A stretch of 64,000 nt of DNA from Hymenobacter properus (GTDB lineage Bacteria; Bacteroidota; Bacteroidia; Cytophagales; Hymenobacteraceae). Position numbers and translations under genes: made by a program. Each line of letters opens with the position of its first letter. Position 1 is the stretch's first letter. This document shows positions 34,705 to 44,246 of the stretch, one piece after another. The stretch is taken from positions 1,084,691 to 1,148,690 of the forward strand of contig NZ_JADQDP010000003.1 of assembly GCF_015694735.1 (NCBI RefSeq), given 5' to 3'. The notes under the pieces were generated by a model. It saw nothing but the letters and a program-made list of their open reading frames with translations. It searched no databases and had not been told where the DNA came from.

Positions 34705-37700
34705 ATGAAAAAAATCATACTGCTCTGGCTAGTCATGCTGCTGGGATTAAGCCCGGACACTTGGGCTCAGCGGGCTACCATCCGAAGCCAGTCGTTTGAA
34801 CTTAACGAGGCGGTCAATTACTCGTCGAACACATTCGACCTACGCGGCTCGGGCGTGACGCTGGCTAGCAACCAGTACTTTACCATTACCTCTACGAATC
34901 CGCCGCAGAATCCTGCTGACCCTACAAATTATTCTTTCGGCTCCTCTGCCGACCCTGTTGCCATTAAAAACAGCGCTGGGACGGCGAACTACGCGGGCCG
35001 GTTCTGGATTGCGGAAGGGGTGCGTTGCACCAGCAATACCGGCACTACCTGCGGACGTGACCCGGGCAACGTAACGCTGACGTCTTTCGACGCGCGTGGG
35101 TACGACAACATTGAGGTAACGGTGTCGCTGGCCGACCCGCGTGGCCAGGGGTCGTTTACTGCCGCCGGCAACCCCACTACCCCGTCAGCTGGCTCATTCA
35201 ACGCCGCCGACAAAATTGAAATTCAATATTCCGTTGACGGTGGCGCCAATTACATCACCATCGGGCGGTTCTCGGGCAATAATAACAACGGCTCCTTTGG
35301 CTTCATGGAGTTGGATGAAGACCTGGACGGAGACGTCAACGATGAGGTTAAGCCTACGCTTAACTATAAGATGACCGATTACACCTTTGGTAATAGTGCC
35401 TTTGCAACCATTCCTAGCTCCCCGGCTTCGCTCATGGTTCGGGTAGTGGTAGATGAACGCGGCGCTTCCGAGGAATTGGCGTTTGATAACATCCGCGTCA
35501 CGGGCATTCCCACTTCGGTGCAGCCGCCAACCCTGAGCGATGCGCAGACTGCGACCATCAACTACAACGAAGGCGACCCGGCCACGCAGATTACCAGCAC
35601 CATTGCCGCCGGTAGCGCAACGGGCCTCACCGGCGCGACGGTGACCATCGTCAGCAATGTACTCTCGAGCAATGATGAACTGACATTCAGCCCCATTACC
35701 GGGGTTATCAGCGGGTCGTATCTCAACGGTGTTTTGAACCTTACGGGCAATGCCTCGGCTGCCCAGTACCAAACGGTGCTGCAATCGGTGCGCTACCGCA
35801 ACAGCAATAGCGCTACGGCCAGGGGGGGCAATCGGGCAATACAGTTTGTGGTGCGCAACGGCACTTCCACCAGTACTACGGTGACCCGCAATGTTCTAGT
35901 AAAAGCCCTGTTAAGCGGCCCGGCTACGCTGCCGTACACGCAAGACTTCACCAACGACGAGGAGGGTACCCGCTATGCCTCAAACTCGTTTGTAGGTAGC
36001 AACGGCTTCGCTTTTACCCGCACCAACGCTACCCCCTTTCCCAATACCACGGGGGGCCTCACGTTCACCAACATCAGCAACGGGTACTACTGGTACGGGG
36101 TGAATACCAACGCCATCCTGCAAAACCCAGAGCGAGTCGGACGGCTGGAAACCCAGCAGGTAGACGCGACCGCCTTCAGCAACCTGAGGTTTTCCATCCG
36201 GCTTGGAGCCGAGTCGGGCAGCAGTGCGGCCTGGCAGAACACCGACTCGTTCAAGATGTACTACCGCACGGGCGGCAGCAGCGGCGCCTGGAAGTTGTTT
36301 GGCTCGTTCCGCGGCAACACCACCAGCATCAACGGCAACGCTGAACTGAAGCAGGACCGGACGCAGGACCTCGCCAACCTGCCCACGCTCCCCGCCGGCA
36401 CGGCCACGCTGACTCCTGCGCTGACCAACTTCAACTTTGACATTCCGGCCGACGCAAACGGGCAATTGGTAGACTTTAAGTTGGAGCTGATTGCCGACGA
36501 TACCCAGGCCGAGTTTGCCTTCGACCTGCTTCAGGTAACGGGCACGCCGACCACCACGGTCAATTCCATCGTGCGGGCCAGCGCCAACCCCACAAACGCC
36601 GCCGCTGTGAACTACACGGTGACGTTTGGGGCGCCGGTAACGGGCCTGACGGCGGCCAATTTCTCCCCGCTGGCCACCACCGGCACCACGAGCGGCACCG
36701 TGGGCACGCCGGTAGTCGGCGCGGGCAATACCTGGACAGTACCAGTGACCGGGATTACGGGCAGCGGCACGCTCACCTTAAGCTTAACCAACGACACCAA
36801 CCTCTCGGTCGATATCACCACCGCGCTACCGTTTGCGGGCGAAACCTACACCATCGACAGGGTGGCCCCGACGGTGAGCAGCAGCAACCGCCAGAACCCG
36901 GCGGCCAACCCCACCGCGGCCACCGCGCTCACGTACCGCGTGACCTTTAGTGAAGCCGTGACGGGCATAACCACCAGCAGCTTTGCGTTCACGACCACCG
37001 GCGGCGTCACCGGCACCATTTTCAGCGCGGCCTCGGTGAGCGGCAGCAATGGCACGCAGTACGACGTGACGGTGACCGGCGTGAACGGCAACGGCACCGG
37101 GCGCCTCGACGTGAAAAGCAGCGGCACGGGCATTACCGACGCGGTGGGCAACGCCCTGAGCGGCGGCTTCATCGGCGGCCAGACTTACACCATCAACCAG
37201 AACGTCACCGTCGTCTCGGTGACGCGCCTGGACCTTTCGCCCACGGCCATGTCCCAGGTGAACTACCGGGTGGTGTTCTCGGGAAGCGTGGCGGGCTTGA
37301 CGACCGGCAACTTCACGCCCACCGTGACTAGCGGGAGCATCAGCGGCGCTACGGTGGTCAGCGTAAGCGGCTCGGGCACGACCTACACGGTGGTGGTAAA
37401 CACGGGCAGCAGCACCAGCACCAGTACCCTGCGTCTGGACGTGGCCAACAGCACGGGCGCCTCCCCCTCGATAACGAACGTGCCCTACACGGCGGGCGAA
37501 CAGTATACCATCACCAAGAGCTTCGCGGCCCAGCCGCAGCTCACCATCGTGGGCACGGGCGGCACGGGCGGGGACGTGACGGCATTCGTAGACGTGGTGC
37601 AGGTACTCAGCGGCGGCGCGCCCTTCGCCAACGCGCTGCAGAACGGCAGCTTTGAGACCCACAACACCTTGGGCAGCGGCAACGGCACCTACGGCTACAA

Positions 37701-40700
37701 CCCCACCGGAGCGAATTGGACCTTTAACAGCCAGTCGGGCATTGCCAACGGCGGCAGCGCCTTCAACCCGGTGCTCCCCATTCCCAACGGGGTGGCCGTG
37801 GGCGTGGTGCAGGGCCTGGGCCAGCTACAGCAAAACCTGGCTCTGCCCACGGGCAGCGGCTACCAGGTAAGCTTCCAAACTAGCCAACGCAACTGCTGCA
37901 ACTCGTCGTACAACCAGGCGCTGAACGTGTTGCTCGACGGCGTGTTTATCGGCACCATTCAGCCCGCGAATAACAACGCGTATTTTACCTTCACCTCGGC
38001 CTCCTTTGCCGTGACGGCCCCGGCCCTGACGGCGACGCTCAGTTCCTCGGCGGGCGCCAGCGGCAGCACCACGGGCACCACCCCGATTCCTTTCACCGTG
38101 ACCTTCTCGGCGGCCGTAACCGGTTTCGCGGCCGCGGACGTGAGCGTGACCAACGGCACAATCACGGGCGGCACCGTCAGCGGCTCGGGCACGACGTACA
38201 CCTTTACTGTGACGCCCGTCGCCAACGGCTTGGTCACGGTGAGCGTGCCGGCCAACGCCGCCGCCGACGCCAACAACACCGGCAACACCGCCGCCAGCCC
38301 CTACAGCTTCACCTACGCCCAGCCCGTGACGGCGGCCCCGGTGCTGACGGCCCCGGCCGACGGTGGTTTTGTAAACACCACCACGCCGTTTTACACCGGC
38401 ACGGCTCCGGCCAACAGCACCATCCGGGTGTACGTGGACGGCGCGCTTCTCTCGAATACCACCACGGCCTCGGCCAGCGGCACCTGGACGCTGACCCAGC
38501 CCACGGCGCTTGCATCAGGCAGCCACACGGTGCGGGCCACCGCCCAGAGCAGCGGCGCGGTTGTGAGTGCCTCCTCCACCACCAATACCTTCACCGTGGA
38601 TACGGTGGCGCCCGTGGTGTTGCTTAGCTCACCTGCCGGGGGCAGTGGCGGCACCACCCATGCCACGCCTATTCCCTTCGAGGTGTATACCAATGAGGCC
38701 GTAACCGGTTCGGCGAGCAACATTATCGTGACCAATGGCGTGGTGACCAGCGGGCCGACCGGCAGCGGCTTTGGCCCCTACTCGTTCACGGTGACGCCCA
38801 CCACCCCCGGCACAGTGACGACGGTGACGCTGGTGGCCGGGGCGTTCCGCGACCGGGCCGGCAACCCGAGTGCGGCCGCGGCGCCGTACTCGCTCACCTA
38901 CGTGGCGGGGTACACGGCCACTCCCGTGCTCGTTACGCCAGGCTCCCTGGCTGACCTCTACGCCCCCCACACGTTCACCGGGACGGCCCCGGCCGGCAGC
39001 ACCGTGACCGTTTACGTCACGCCCGCTGCCGGCGGCACGCTCCGAAACCTGGGCACCACCACAGCTACGAGCAGCGGCACCTTCAGCTTTACGCCTAGTT
39101 CCCCGCTGGCCACCGGCGATTACAACGCCTACGTCACGGCCCAGAGCAGTGGCTTGCTGGTCAGTTCCAACAGCAACACCAATCGGTTCACGGCCATCAA
39201 CCAAGCCGTGTACGCCGGCAACACCACCGTGCAGGCCAGCACCGACCCCGTCATCCAGGGCAGCGTCGACCAAGTGATTCTGCGCGTCGCCATCAGCATC
39301 ACCGGGGGCTCCAACATCCTCGACCCCCGGCTGACCTTGCAATCGTTCACGTTCACGACCGGCGGCACCACCTCGCCCGCCGACATCACGGCCGCTCGCC
39401 TGTACTATGGCAACGCTTCCTCCTTCAACCCGTTGTTTGGGGCAATTGGCGCGGTTTCGAACCCCAACGGCAGCATTACCATCGGGCTTAGCAGCAGCTC
39501 GGCCACCAATCTGGGGCCCGGCACGTATTACTACTATTTGACGTACAACGTGGCCTCTACGGCCACAGCCGGCAACGTGCTCGACGCCACCTTAAGCAGC
39601 GTGACCATAAGCGGGCAAACCTACGCGGCCACCGTTCCGGACCCGGCGGGCGCCCGCCCCATTGTGCAAGCGAGCCGGGTGGCGGGCACGGCGCTGCGTT
39701 TCGCCGGCGGCAGCACGCCCGGCTACGTGGCCTTCGGCACGGCCGCAGGGGCGCAGCTGAGCGGCATCTACACGCAAATGGCGTGGATTAAGCCGGCCAT
39801 TGGCACGGGCAGTGCCACGTATTACGTGCTGGGCAACGGCACCGGCACCACGGCCGCCGCTTACCTCTCCGTAACCGGCGACGGCCGCCTCGGGGCCGGC
39901 TTCGGCACGGGCAGCGGCACGGTGCTGGCGCAAACGGGGGCAAACGTAGTGACACCGAATCAATGGCACCACATTGCCGCGACCAAAGACGCGGCCACCC
40001 TGCGGGTGTACCTGGACGGGGAACTGGTGACCAGCACCGCCTCCAATTTTGGCGCCAGCGGCACCCGCGTCAGCTTCGTGGGCAGTGCGGGCACCACCGG
40101 CGCCAACTTTTTCCCCGGCGACATCGACGAGGTGAGCCAGTGGCAGCGGCCGCTGAGCCAGTCGGAAATCCGCCAGCTTCGCCACCTCACGCTGCGCGGC
40201 TCGGAGCAAGACCTGGTGTCGTACCTGCAGTTCAACGAAAACGGCACCACGGCCACCGACTTCGTCAGCAGTTCGGTGGGCACGCTCACGGGCGCCACGC
40301 GCCCCAGCAGTACCGCCCCGGTGGGCTTTGGCACCAGCAGTTTGTTGTCGGTAACGGGGGCGGGCAACTACACCTTCCCCGGTACCAATGCGGCCATCAA
40401 CTTCAGCACGGCCGGCGGCACGCCCTACGACGTGGTGGTAAGCCGCCTCGGCGGTCTGCCCTTGGGCACCCAGCCCAGTGCCCCGGGCCTGAAGAAAATA
40501 TACACCCCGGCCTATTGGATAGTGGACCGCTACAGCACGAGTGCCTTCGCCGCCAACATCACTTACACGCTCAGCGCCACCGATATTACTCCCACCGACG
40601 CTGCTGCTTTTGCCACCACGCTGCGGCTGTTCAAGCGCGGCAGCAACGAGGACGGGCCGTTTGAAGTGATTGCGGCCAATGCGGCCAATGCCGCTGCCGG

Positions 40701-41295
40701 CACGGTGACGTTCCCGGTCAATTCCTTCGGCCAGACGGTGATTGGCACGCTGGGCTCCTCACCGCTGCCCGTGGAGCTGGTCCAGTTCACGGCCGAGCCC
40801 GACGGCTCCGTCGCCCTGCTGCGCTGGACCACGGCCTCGGAACGCAACAGCGACCATTTTGCCGTGGAGGTTTCGACCGACGGCAGACAGTTCAGCCAAG
40901 TAGGTACCGTGGCTAGCCCAGGCGCCACCTCGCAACGCACGAACTACGAGTTCCGGGACCCGAAGCTCCTCGCTTACGGCAGCCCACTGGTTTATTACCG
41001 GCTGCGCCAGATAGACCGCGACGGCACGTTCGCCTACTCGGCCGTGCGCACCGTGGCCGTGTCGGCGGCATCGACCGGGCTGGCCCTGTTTCCCAACCCC
41101 ACCAGCCGGGCCGCCACACTCACCGGCGCGGCACCGGGCTCGGCTGTCTCGGTGTTCGACGCCGTGGGCCGGCTGGTGCTGAGCCTCCCGGCTGATGCCG
41201 CCGGCACGGCCGTGCTGGCCTTGCCCGACGGCCTGACCACCGGCGTGTACGTGGTGCGCGTGGGCAATAAGGCCCTGCGCCTGACGGTGGAGTAA
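34705..41295 (+). CDS. Giant T9SS adhesin-like protein with Bap-type Ig repeats, LamG and sorting domain
   Basis: 2196 residues from the ATG at 34705 (signal peptide ending DTWAQ); TATCTTTA before it may be the -7 box. Order of modules: an N-terminal jelly-roll-like domain (FDARGYDNIEVTVSLADP); a cadherin-like segment (NYNEGDPATQITS); a second jelly-roll (YTQDFTNDEEGTRY); about three Ig-like Bap repeats (NYTVTFGAPVTGLTAANFSP type); a DUF642-like module (LQNGSFETHNT, QRNCCNSSYNQ); more Ig repeats (TVDTVAPVVLLSSPAGG); a LamG/concanavalin-like domain (QWHHIAATKDAATLRVYLDG); and a T9SS type A tail (LALFPNPTSRAATLTG). It is probably a surface adhesin. It forms the left border of the cassette array. 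Confidence 0.85.
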   Translation: MKKIILLWLVMLLGLSPDTWAQRATIRSQSFELNEAVNYSSNTFDLRGSGVTLASNQYFTITSTNPPQNPADPTNYSFGSSADPVAIKNSAGTANYAGRFWIAEGVRCTSNTGTTCGRDPGNVTLTSFDARGYDNIEVTVSLADPRGQGSFTAAGNPTTPSAGSFNAADKIEIQYSVDGGANYITIGRFSGNNNNGSFGFMELDEDLDGDVNDEVKPTLNYKMTDYTFGNSAFATIPSSPASLMVRVVVDERGASEELAFDNIRVTGIPTSVQPPTLSDAQTATINYNEGDPATQITSTIAAGSATGLTGATVTIVSNVLSSNDELTFSPITGVISGSYLNGVLNLTGNASAAQYQTVLQSVRYRNSNSATARGGNRAIQFVVRNGTSTSTTVTRNVLVKALLSGPATLPYTQDFTNDEEGTRYASNSFVGSNGFAFTRTNATPFPNTTGGLTFTNISNGYYWYGVNTNAILQNPERVGRLETQQVDATAFSNLRFSIRLGAESGSSAAWQNTDSFKMYYRTGGSSGAWKLFGSFRGNTTSINGNAELKQDRTQDLANLPTLPAGTATLTPALTNFNFDIPADANGQLVDFKLELIADDTQAEFAFDLLQVTGTPTTTVNSIVRASANPTNAAAVNYTVTFGAPVTGLTAANFSPLATTGTTSGTVGTPVVGAGNTWTVPVTGITGSGTLTLSLTNDTNLSVDITTALPFAGETYTIDRVAPTVSSSNRQNPAANPTAATALTYRVTFSEAVTGITTSSFAFTTTGGVTGTIFSAASVSGSNGTQYDVTVTGVNGNGTGRLDVKSSGTGITDAVGNALSGGFIGGQTYTINQNVTVVSVTRLDLSPTAMSQVNYRVVFSGSVAGLTTGNFTPTVTSGSISGATVVSVSGSGTTYTVVVNTGSSTSTSTLRLDVANSTGASPSITNVPYTAGEQYTITKSFAAQPQLTIVGTGGTGGDVTAFVDVVQVLSGGAPFANALQNGSFETHNTLGSGNGTYGYNPTGANWTFNSQSGIANGGSAFNPVLPIPNGVAVGVVQGLGQLQQNLALPTGSGYQVSFQTSQRNCCNSSYNQALNVLLDGVFIGTIQPANNNAYFTFTSASFAVTAPALTATLSSSAGASGSTTGTTPIPFTVTFSAAVTGFAAADVSVTNGTITGGTVSGSGTTYTFTVTPVANGLVTVSVPANAAADANNTGNTAASPYSFTYAQPVTAAPVLTAPADGGFVNTTTPFYTGTAPANSTIRVYVDGALLSNTTTASASGTWTLTQPTALASGSHTVRATAQSSGAVVSASSTTNTFTVDTVAPVVLLSSPAGGSGGTTHATPIPFEVYTNEAVTGSASNIIVTNGVVTSGPTGSGFGPYSFTVTPTTPGTVTTVTLVAGAFRDRAGNPSAAAAPYSLTYVAGYTATPVLVTPGSLADLYAPHTFTGTAPAGSTVTVYVTPAAGGTLRNLGTTTATSSGTFSFTPSSPLATGDYNAYVTAQSSGLLVSSNSNTNRFTAINQAVYAGNTTVQASTDPVIQGSVDQVILRVAISITGGSNILDPRLTLQSFTFTTGGTTSPADITAARLYYGNASSFNPLFGAIGAVSNPNGSITIGLSSSSATNLGPGTYYYYLTYNVASTATAGNVLDATLSSVTISGQTYAATVPDPAGARPIVQASRVAGTALRFAGGSTPGYVAFGTAAGAQLSGIYTQMAWIKPAIGTGSATYYVLGNGTGTTAAAYLSVTGDGRLGAGFGTGSGTVLAQTGANVVTPNQWHHIAATKDAATLRVYLDGELVTSTASNFGASGTRVSFVGSAGTTGANFFPGDIDEVSQWQRPLSQSEIRQLRHLTLRGSEQDLVSYLQFNENGTTATDFVSSSVGTLTGATRPSSTAPVGFGTSSLLSVTGAGNYTFPGTNAAINFSTAGGTPYDVVVSRLGGLPLGTQPSAPGLKKIYTPAYWIVDRYSTSAFAANITYTLSATDITPTDAAAFATTLRLFKRGSNEDGPFEVIAANAANAAAGTVTFPVNSFGQTVIGTLGSSPLPVELVQFTAEPDGSVALLRWTTASERNSDHFAVEVSTDGRQFSQVGTVASPGATSQRTNYEFRDPKLLAYGSPLVYYRLRQIDRDGTFAYSAVRTVAVSAASTGLALFPNPTSRAATLTGAAPGSAVSVFDAVGRLVLSLPADAAGTAVLALPDGLTTGVYVVRVGNKALRLTVE

Positions 41296-41324
41296 AGCAG
41301 CCCTGGTTGCCAAGCAGCCGTCCA

Positions 41325-41396
41325 CGTTACAAAACGCAAACGACCACAAGTCCTTCTTTTACCGGTGGAGGGTTTTGTGGTCGTTTGCTGTAACGA
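41325..41396. terminator. Long hairpin after the giant adhesin gene
   Basis: CGTTAC..GCAAACGACCACAA pairs with TTGTGGTCGTTTGCTGTAACG, with one 4-base bulge and a ~26-base loop. It is probably the terminator of the adhesin gene and marks the left edge of the cassette array. Confidence 0.7.
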
Positions 41397-41465
41397 ATAC
41401 GGGTCTGCGGCTAGTACTAGCAGCTTCGAAGGCTACGTTAGGTTAAATTGAAATCCTCGTTATTG

Positions 41466-41488
41466 CATTCGGACCATTTCGCTGAACG
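41466..41488 (+). repeat. Cassette-boundary repeat, copy 1
   Basis: CATTCGGACCATTTCGCTGA then ACG; one change from consensus. It is the leftmost copy of the array. Confidence 0.85.
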
Positions 41489-41576
41489 ATTCGCCCTGAA
41501 ACGGTTGGCGCCACGAAGTTGGCGCCGCGCGGCCGGGCGTTATCTTGCACCCGTTCCACTGGCCACGCGTTCGTTC

Positions 41577-42185
41577 ATGCGCCACTCCACAGCACGGGCC
41601 CTGGCCTGCGGGCTCCTGGGGGCCCTGCGGTTCGGCCCTGCCGCCGCACAGAAGCCCGCACAGGGCCCCGCGCCGGGGCACGGGGTCAGCGCATACCAGG
41701 CCGCCTGCACTCTGCCGCCCCGCCTCTCGGCGCTCGACTCGGCCAACGGCTTCCACGGCTTCGCTTTCGGCACGCGCCTGGTCGACTGGCCCGCGCCGCT
41801 GGCGGGCCTGGGCCTGCGCGCGGCCCGCGGGGGCCAGCTCACGGCTTGGCTGCCGGGCGAGCCGGTGGTCATCGGGGGCCTGATCCTGCGCGGGCTGCGG
41901 CTGGGCTTTTGCGACGGGCGCTTGGCCCGGCTCACCTTCGCCCCCACCAGCGAGGCCTACGCCCCGGAGATGCTGCGCGTGCTGCGGGCACTCTACGGGC
42001 CCGAACAGCCCGCCGGCTTCGGCCGGGTGCAGTGGCGGGGGCAGCGCGTCACCCTGGTCTACGAGCTGCTCTTCGCCCCCACCGGCCGGGCCCGCGGGTC
42101 CGGCACCCCCGAACAAGGGCAAGTGAGCTTGCTCGGCAACGCCTGGCAACCCGACGCCCCAGAACCGCCACGCACGGACCGCTAG
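41577..42185 (+). CDS. Cassette gene: hypothetical secreted protein
   Basis: 202 residues from the ATG at 41577, which gives a signal peptide ending RFGPAAAQ; the longer frame to 41448 runs through the boundary repeat and is rejected. A -7-like TATCTTGC lies at about 41541. The mature part has NGFHGFAFGTRLVDWP, a pattern like other Bacteroidota secreted proteins of unknown function, then a beta-rich domain (ERGVQ-like strands ending VTLVYELLFAP). Long overlapping frames on both strands come from high GC. It is the first gene of the array. Confidence 0.6.
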   Translation: MRHSTARALACGLLGALRFGPAAAQKPAQGPAPGHGVSAYQAACTLPPRLSALDSANGFHGFAFGTRLVDWPAPLAGLGLRAARGGQLTAWLPGEPVVIGGLILRGLRLGFCDGRLARLTFAPTSEAYAPEMLRVLRALYGPEQPAGFGRVQWRGQRVTLVYELLFAPTGRARGSGTPEQGQVSLLGNAWQPDAPEPPRTDR

Positions 42186-42202
42186 GAACCCCGCGCTGAA
42201 AT
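42185..42202 (+). repeat. Cassette-boundary repeat, copy 2 (degenerate)
   Basis: GGAACCCCGCGCTGAAAT retains the GGA(C)CC and CGCTGAA parts. It overlaps the stop codon of the first cassette gene. Confidence 0.4.
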
Positions 42203-42291
42203 ACTACCCTTTTGGTATACGCTTGATTGCTTGGCGGCTGCTTTGTACCGGTGCCCCTGCCGGTGCTATCTTGGCCGATGCAAAACCCGCC

Positions 42292-42852
42292 ATGAACATC
42301 GCCGCCATGAAACGGGCCTGTGGCCCACCGCTGTGCCTGTTCGCGTGTGCGGCCATCTCCCTGGCGTGTGGGTGCCGGTGGTTCGACACCGAAGCGCAAC
42401 TGCAGCAACTGTACGCGCAATCCGACGCCGTCTTGGTGGGGCAAGCCGTCGCGGCCCTTGGCCCGCGGGACGCGCGCCGGAGCCCCCGCTTTTTGGGCGA
42501 CGACGTCCTGGTGCGCGTCATCGCCTGGAAGAAAGGTCCGGTTCGGCGCGATACCGTCGTGGTCCTGCAAGCAGACGGGAACTGCAACCGTCCGTTCGTC
42601 GCGGGCGACACGGTGTACGTCTTTGCGCGCGCCATCCGCGGGGTTCAAGCACTGCCCCGGCACGACGAGCGCTCCTATTCCTACTTTGAGGAGGCAAAAC
42701 AAGTCTTTTATAAAGACAGCGGGGCCGCGGCCGTGCAGCAGTACCGGGAATGGGCCCGGCGGTTTCCGGCCATCACAACCAATCAATGCACCTCCTTCAC
42801 GAAGCAACACCGGTTGGTGCCAGCTTTTTTCCGCGCCTTGAAGGAGAAGTAG
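42292..42852 (+). CDS. Cassette gene: hypothetical lipoprotein with possible OB/NTR-like fold
   Basis: 186 residues. ATG at 42292; 42307 (MKRACGPPL) is an equally good start. The lipobox is ISLACGC. The mature part (LYAQSDAVLVGQAVAAL, VRVIAWKKGPVRRDTVVVLQ, CNRPFVAGDTVYVFA) has the strand order and paired cysteines of small TIMP/netrin-like OB-fold lipoproteins. This is a resemblance by eye, not a proven match. TATCTTGG at 42268-42275 may be its -7 box. The role is unknown. Confidence 0.65.
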   Translation: MNIAAMKRACGPPLCLFACAAISLACGCRWFDTEAQLQQLYAQSDAVLVGQAVAALGPRDARRSPRFLGDDVLVRVIAWKKGPVRRDTVVVLQADGNCNRPFVAGDTVYVFARAIRGVQALPRHDERSYSYFEEAKQVFYKDSGAAAVQQYREWARRFPAITTNQCTSFTKQHRLVPAFFRALKEK

Positions 42853-42883
42853 CGCCACACTGTCTTCGCCAACAACTGTTCGC

Positions 42884-42905
42884 CTTGCCCACCGTTTTCT
42901 TAACC
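42884..42905 (+). repeat. Cassette-boundary repeat, copy 3 (degenerate)
   Basis: CTTGCCCACCGTTTTCTTAA then CC. It directly abuts the stop codon (42906-42908) of the minus-strand gene that follows. Confidence 0.6.
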
Positions 42906-43472
42906 TTAGGCTAGTTCCTCGGAAACGACTTCGGTGGTACGGCCAAGGCGGTTCGTGACGGCAATCTGAAAGCAATCGAACCCATTCCGCTGCGCCTCGG
43001 CAAACGGCATTCGCCGCCCATCAGTCAGGGCAAGGTTGCCCTGATGGTCTACTTCATTCAAGTAGCCTTCTTCCTCGTCCTCGTAATCTATCTGATAGTA
43101 GGCCGACAGCACCACGCCGAAGGTGCCCTCCCCGTCAGGGTCCTGGTAAAAGGCCCACGCCTCCCGGTCCGACGGCGGTGCATAGGTATCTCCAAACAGG
43201 GCTTCGTGCCCGTGCTGACTGCCGTCAAACAACAGAATTTCTTCTTGGGTCTCGACATCCACCGCCACCACAACGACCGGGCTGTTCGTCCCAACCAGGA
43301 GGCTCGTGTGCTTGTGATGCCGTTGGCCGGCGTACTTGAGGCGAAACCACGCATTGCCGGTTGCTCCCTGCAGCTTCCTCCGCCATTCAAAAGGCTCTAC
43401 GGCTTGAAGGGCTTCAACGGGAATCGTGTGGCCTTGCAGGTGGGTAGGGCCAAGTAATACGCCAGAGGACAT
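42906..43472 (-). CDS. Cassette gene: hypothetical soluble acidic protein
   Basis: 188 residues, no signal peptide or TM helix, acidic and beta-rich (TSLLVGTNSPVVVVAVDVET, YYQIDYEDEEEGYLNEVDHQ). Such acidic cytosolic singletons are typical of immunity proteins, but I recognise no family. It is transcribed against its neighbours. Its stop codon touches the boundary repeat on its left. Confidence 0.7.
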   Translation of the reverse strand: MSSGVLLGPTHLQGHTIPVEALQAVEPFEWRRKLQGATGNAWFRLKYAGQRHHKHTSLLVGTNSPVVVVAVDVETQEEILLFDGSQHGHEALFGDTYAPPSDREAWAFYQDPDGEGTFGVVLSAYYQIDYEDEEEGYLNEVDHQGNLALTDGRRMPFAEAQRNGFDCFQIAVTNRLGRTTEVVSEELA

Positions 43473-43511
43473 AACTGATGGAAGATGTAGCGAAGGAACA
43501 AATAAAACGAT

Positions 43512-43625
43512 CCTTTCACCGAACTGGTAGCCAAACCGGCGCGGAACCGGCGACTGATTTAAAGCAGATGCGGCGCCGAAGCGGGGACGGTAACGGCGTT
43601 GCCCTTCGGACCGTTAATTTGAACG
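43512..43625 (+). repeat. Extended boundary element with GC-rich middle and repeat copy 4
   Basis: It begins CCTTTCACCGAACTGGTAGC, itself a degenerate copy of the boundary repeat. A GC-rich middle follows (CGGCGCCGAAGCGGGGACGG), and a clear copy at 43604-43625 ends it (CTTCGGACCGTTAATTTGAA then CG). A sister element lies at 49964-50080. It may be an empty or decayed cassette. Confidence 0.7.
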
Positions 43626-43697
43626 CCATATTTGCTGTTGACTTCGCACTGTGGCGGCGGTTGGTCGCTTGTAGCCCTTATTGCCTTTCCTCTTTCC

Positions 43698-44123
43698 ATG
43701 AACCCAGCGCAACAAAAACGATACGAACACTGGGCCGGTATTGGGTACGGCAGCGGGCACCTCATCAGCACGGCCTTTCAGTACTTCACCCACACAGGGA
43801 ACTACGACCCGGGCCGCCCCGTGCCCGTGACCATGGGGCAGGCGGCGTGTTTGTCGGCCTTGATGTTCGGGCACGCGTACCTGGTGTGGAACGGGAAACG
43901 CTGGGCCAAGGCCCTGCTGTTGCTGTTTTTGGTGGGCGGAGCCGTGTTTGCCCTCGTGGAAGCCAGCAAGGGCCACCAGCGGATGTACGGTGGATGGGGG
44001 ATTGCCCACGGCCTGTTTCAATGGGGACTGTGCGCCGCGGTGGCGGTGTGCTTGCTCCTTAGCTTTCGGAGGACAACGGCGGCTTTTGACGCCCTACCAG
44101 AAGCACCACAAGTGCTTCCCTAA
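43698..44123 (+). CDS. Cassette gene: hypothetical multi-pass membrane protein
   Basis: 141 residues from the ATG at 43698. Three to four TM helices are expected: GIGYGSGHLISTAFQYF, GQAACLSALMFGHAYLVW, AKALLLLFLVGGAVFALVEA and HGLFQWGLCAAVAVCLLLSF. The N-terminus NPAQQKRYEHWAGIGYGSGH is soluble. No family recognised. It is bounded by repeat copies 4 and 5. Confidence 0.7.
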   Translation: MNPAQQKRYEHWAGIGYGSGHLISTAFQYFTHTGNYDPGRPVPVTMGQAACLSALMFGHAYLVWNGKRWAKALLLLFLVGGAVFALVEASKGHQRMYGGWGIAHGLFQWGLCAAVAVCLLLSFRRTTAAFDALPEAPQVLP

Positions 44124-44137
44124 CTTCGCTCGTTCTG

Positions 44138-44160
44138 CTCTCCGGACCCTTTCGCTGAAC
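44138..44160 (+). repeat. Cassette-boundary repeat, copy 5
   Basis: CTC then TCCGGACCCTTTCGCTGAAC; one change from consensus. Confidence 0.85.
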
Positions 44161-44246
44161 TAGGCTAATTAGTATCTAGTCCAGCATACTCCCGCTATCA
44201 CTGGTCTGTTTGCGCGCTTCTACACCTGCTTGAGCTATTCTTGCAT

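Noticed and set aside
41460..42149. Long minus-strand open frame opposite the first cassette gene
   Set aside because: The plus-strand frame has a signal peptide and ordinary protein composition. The minus frame is Gly/Ala/Arg-rich shadow sequence caused by high GC.
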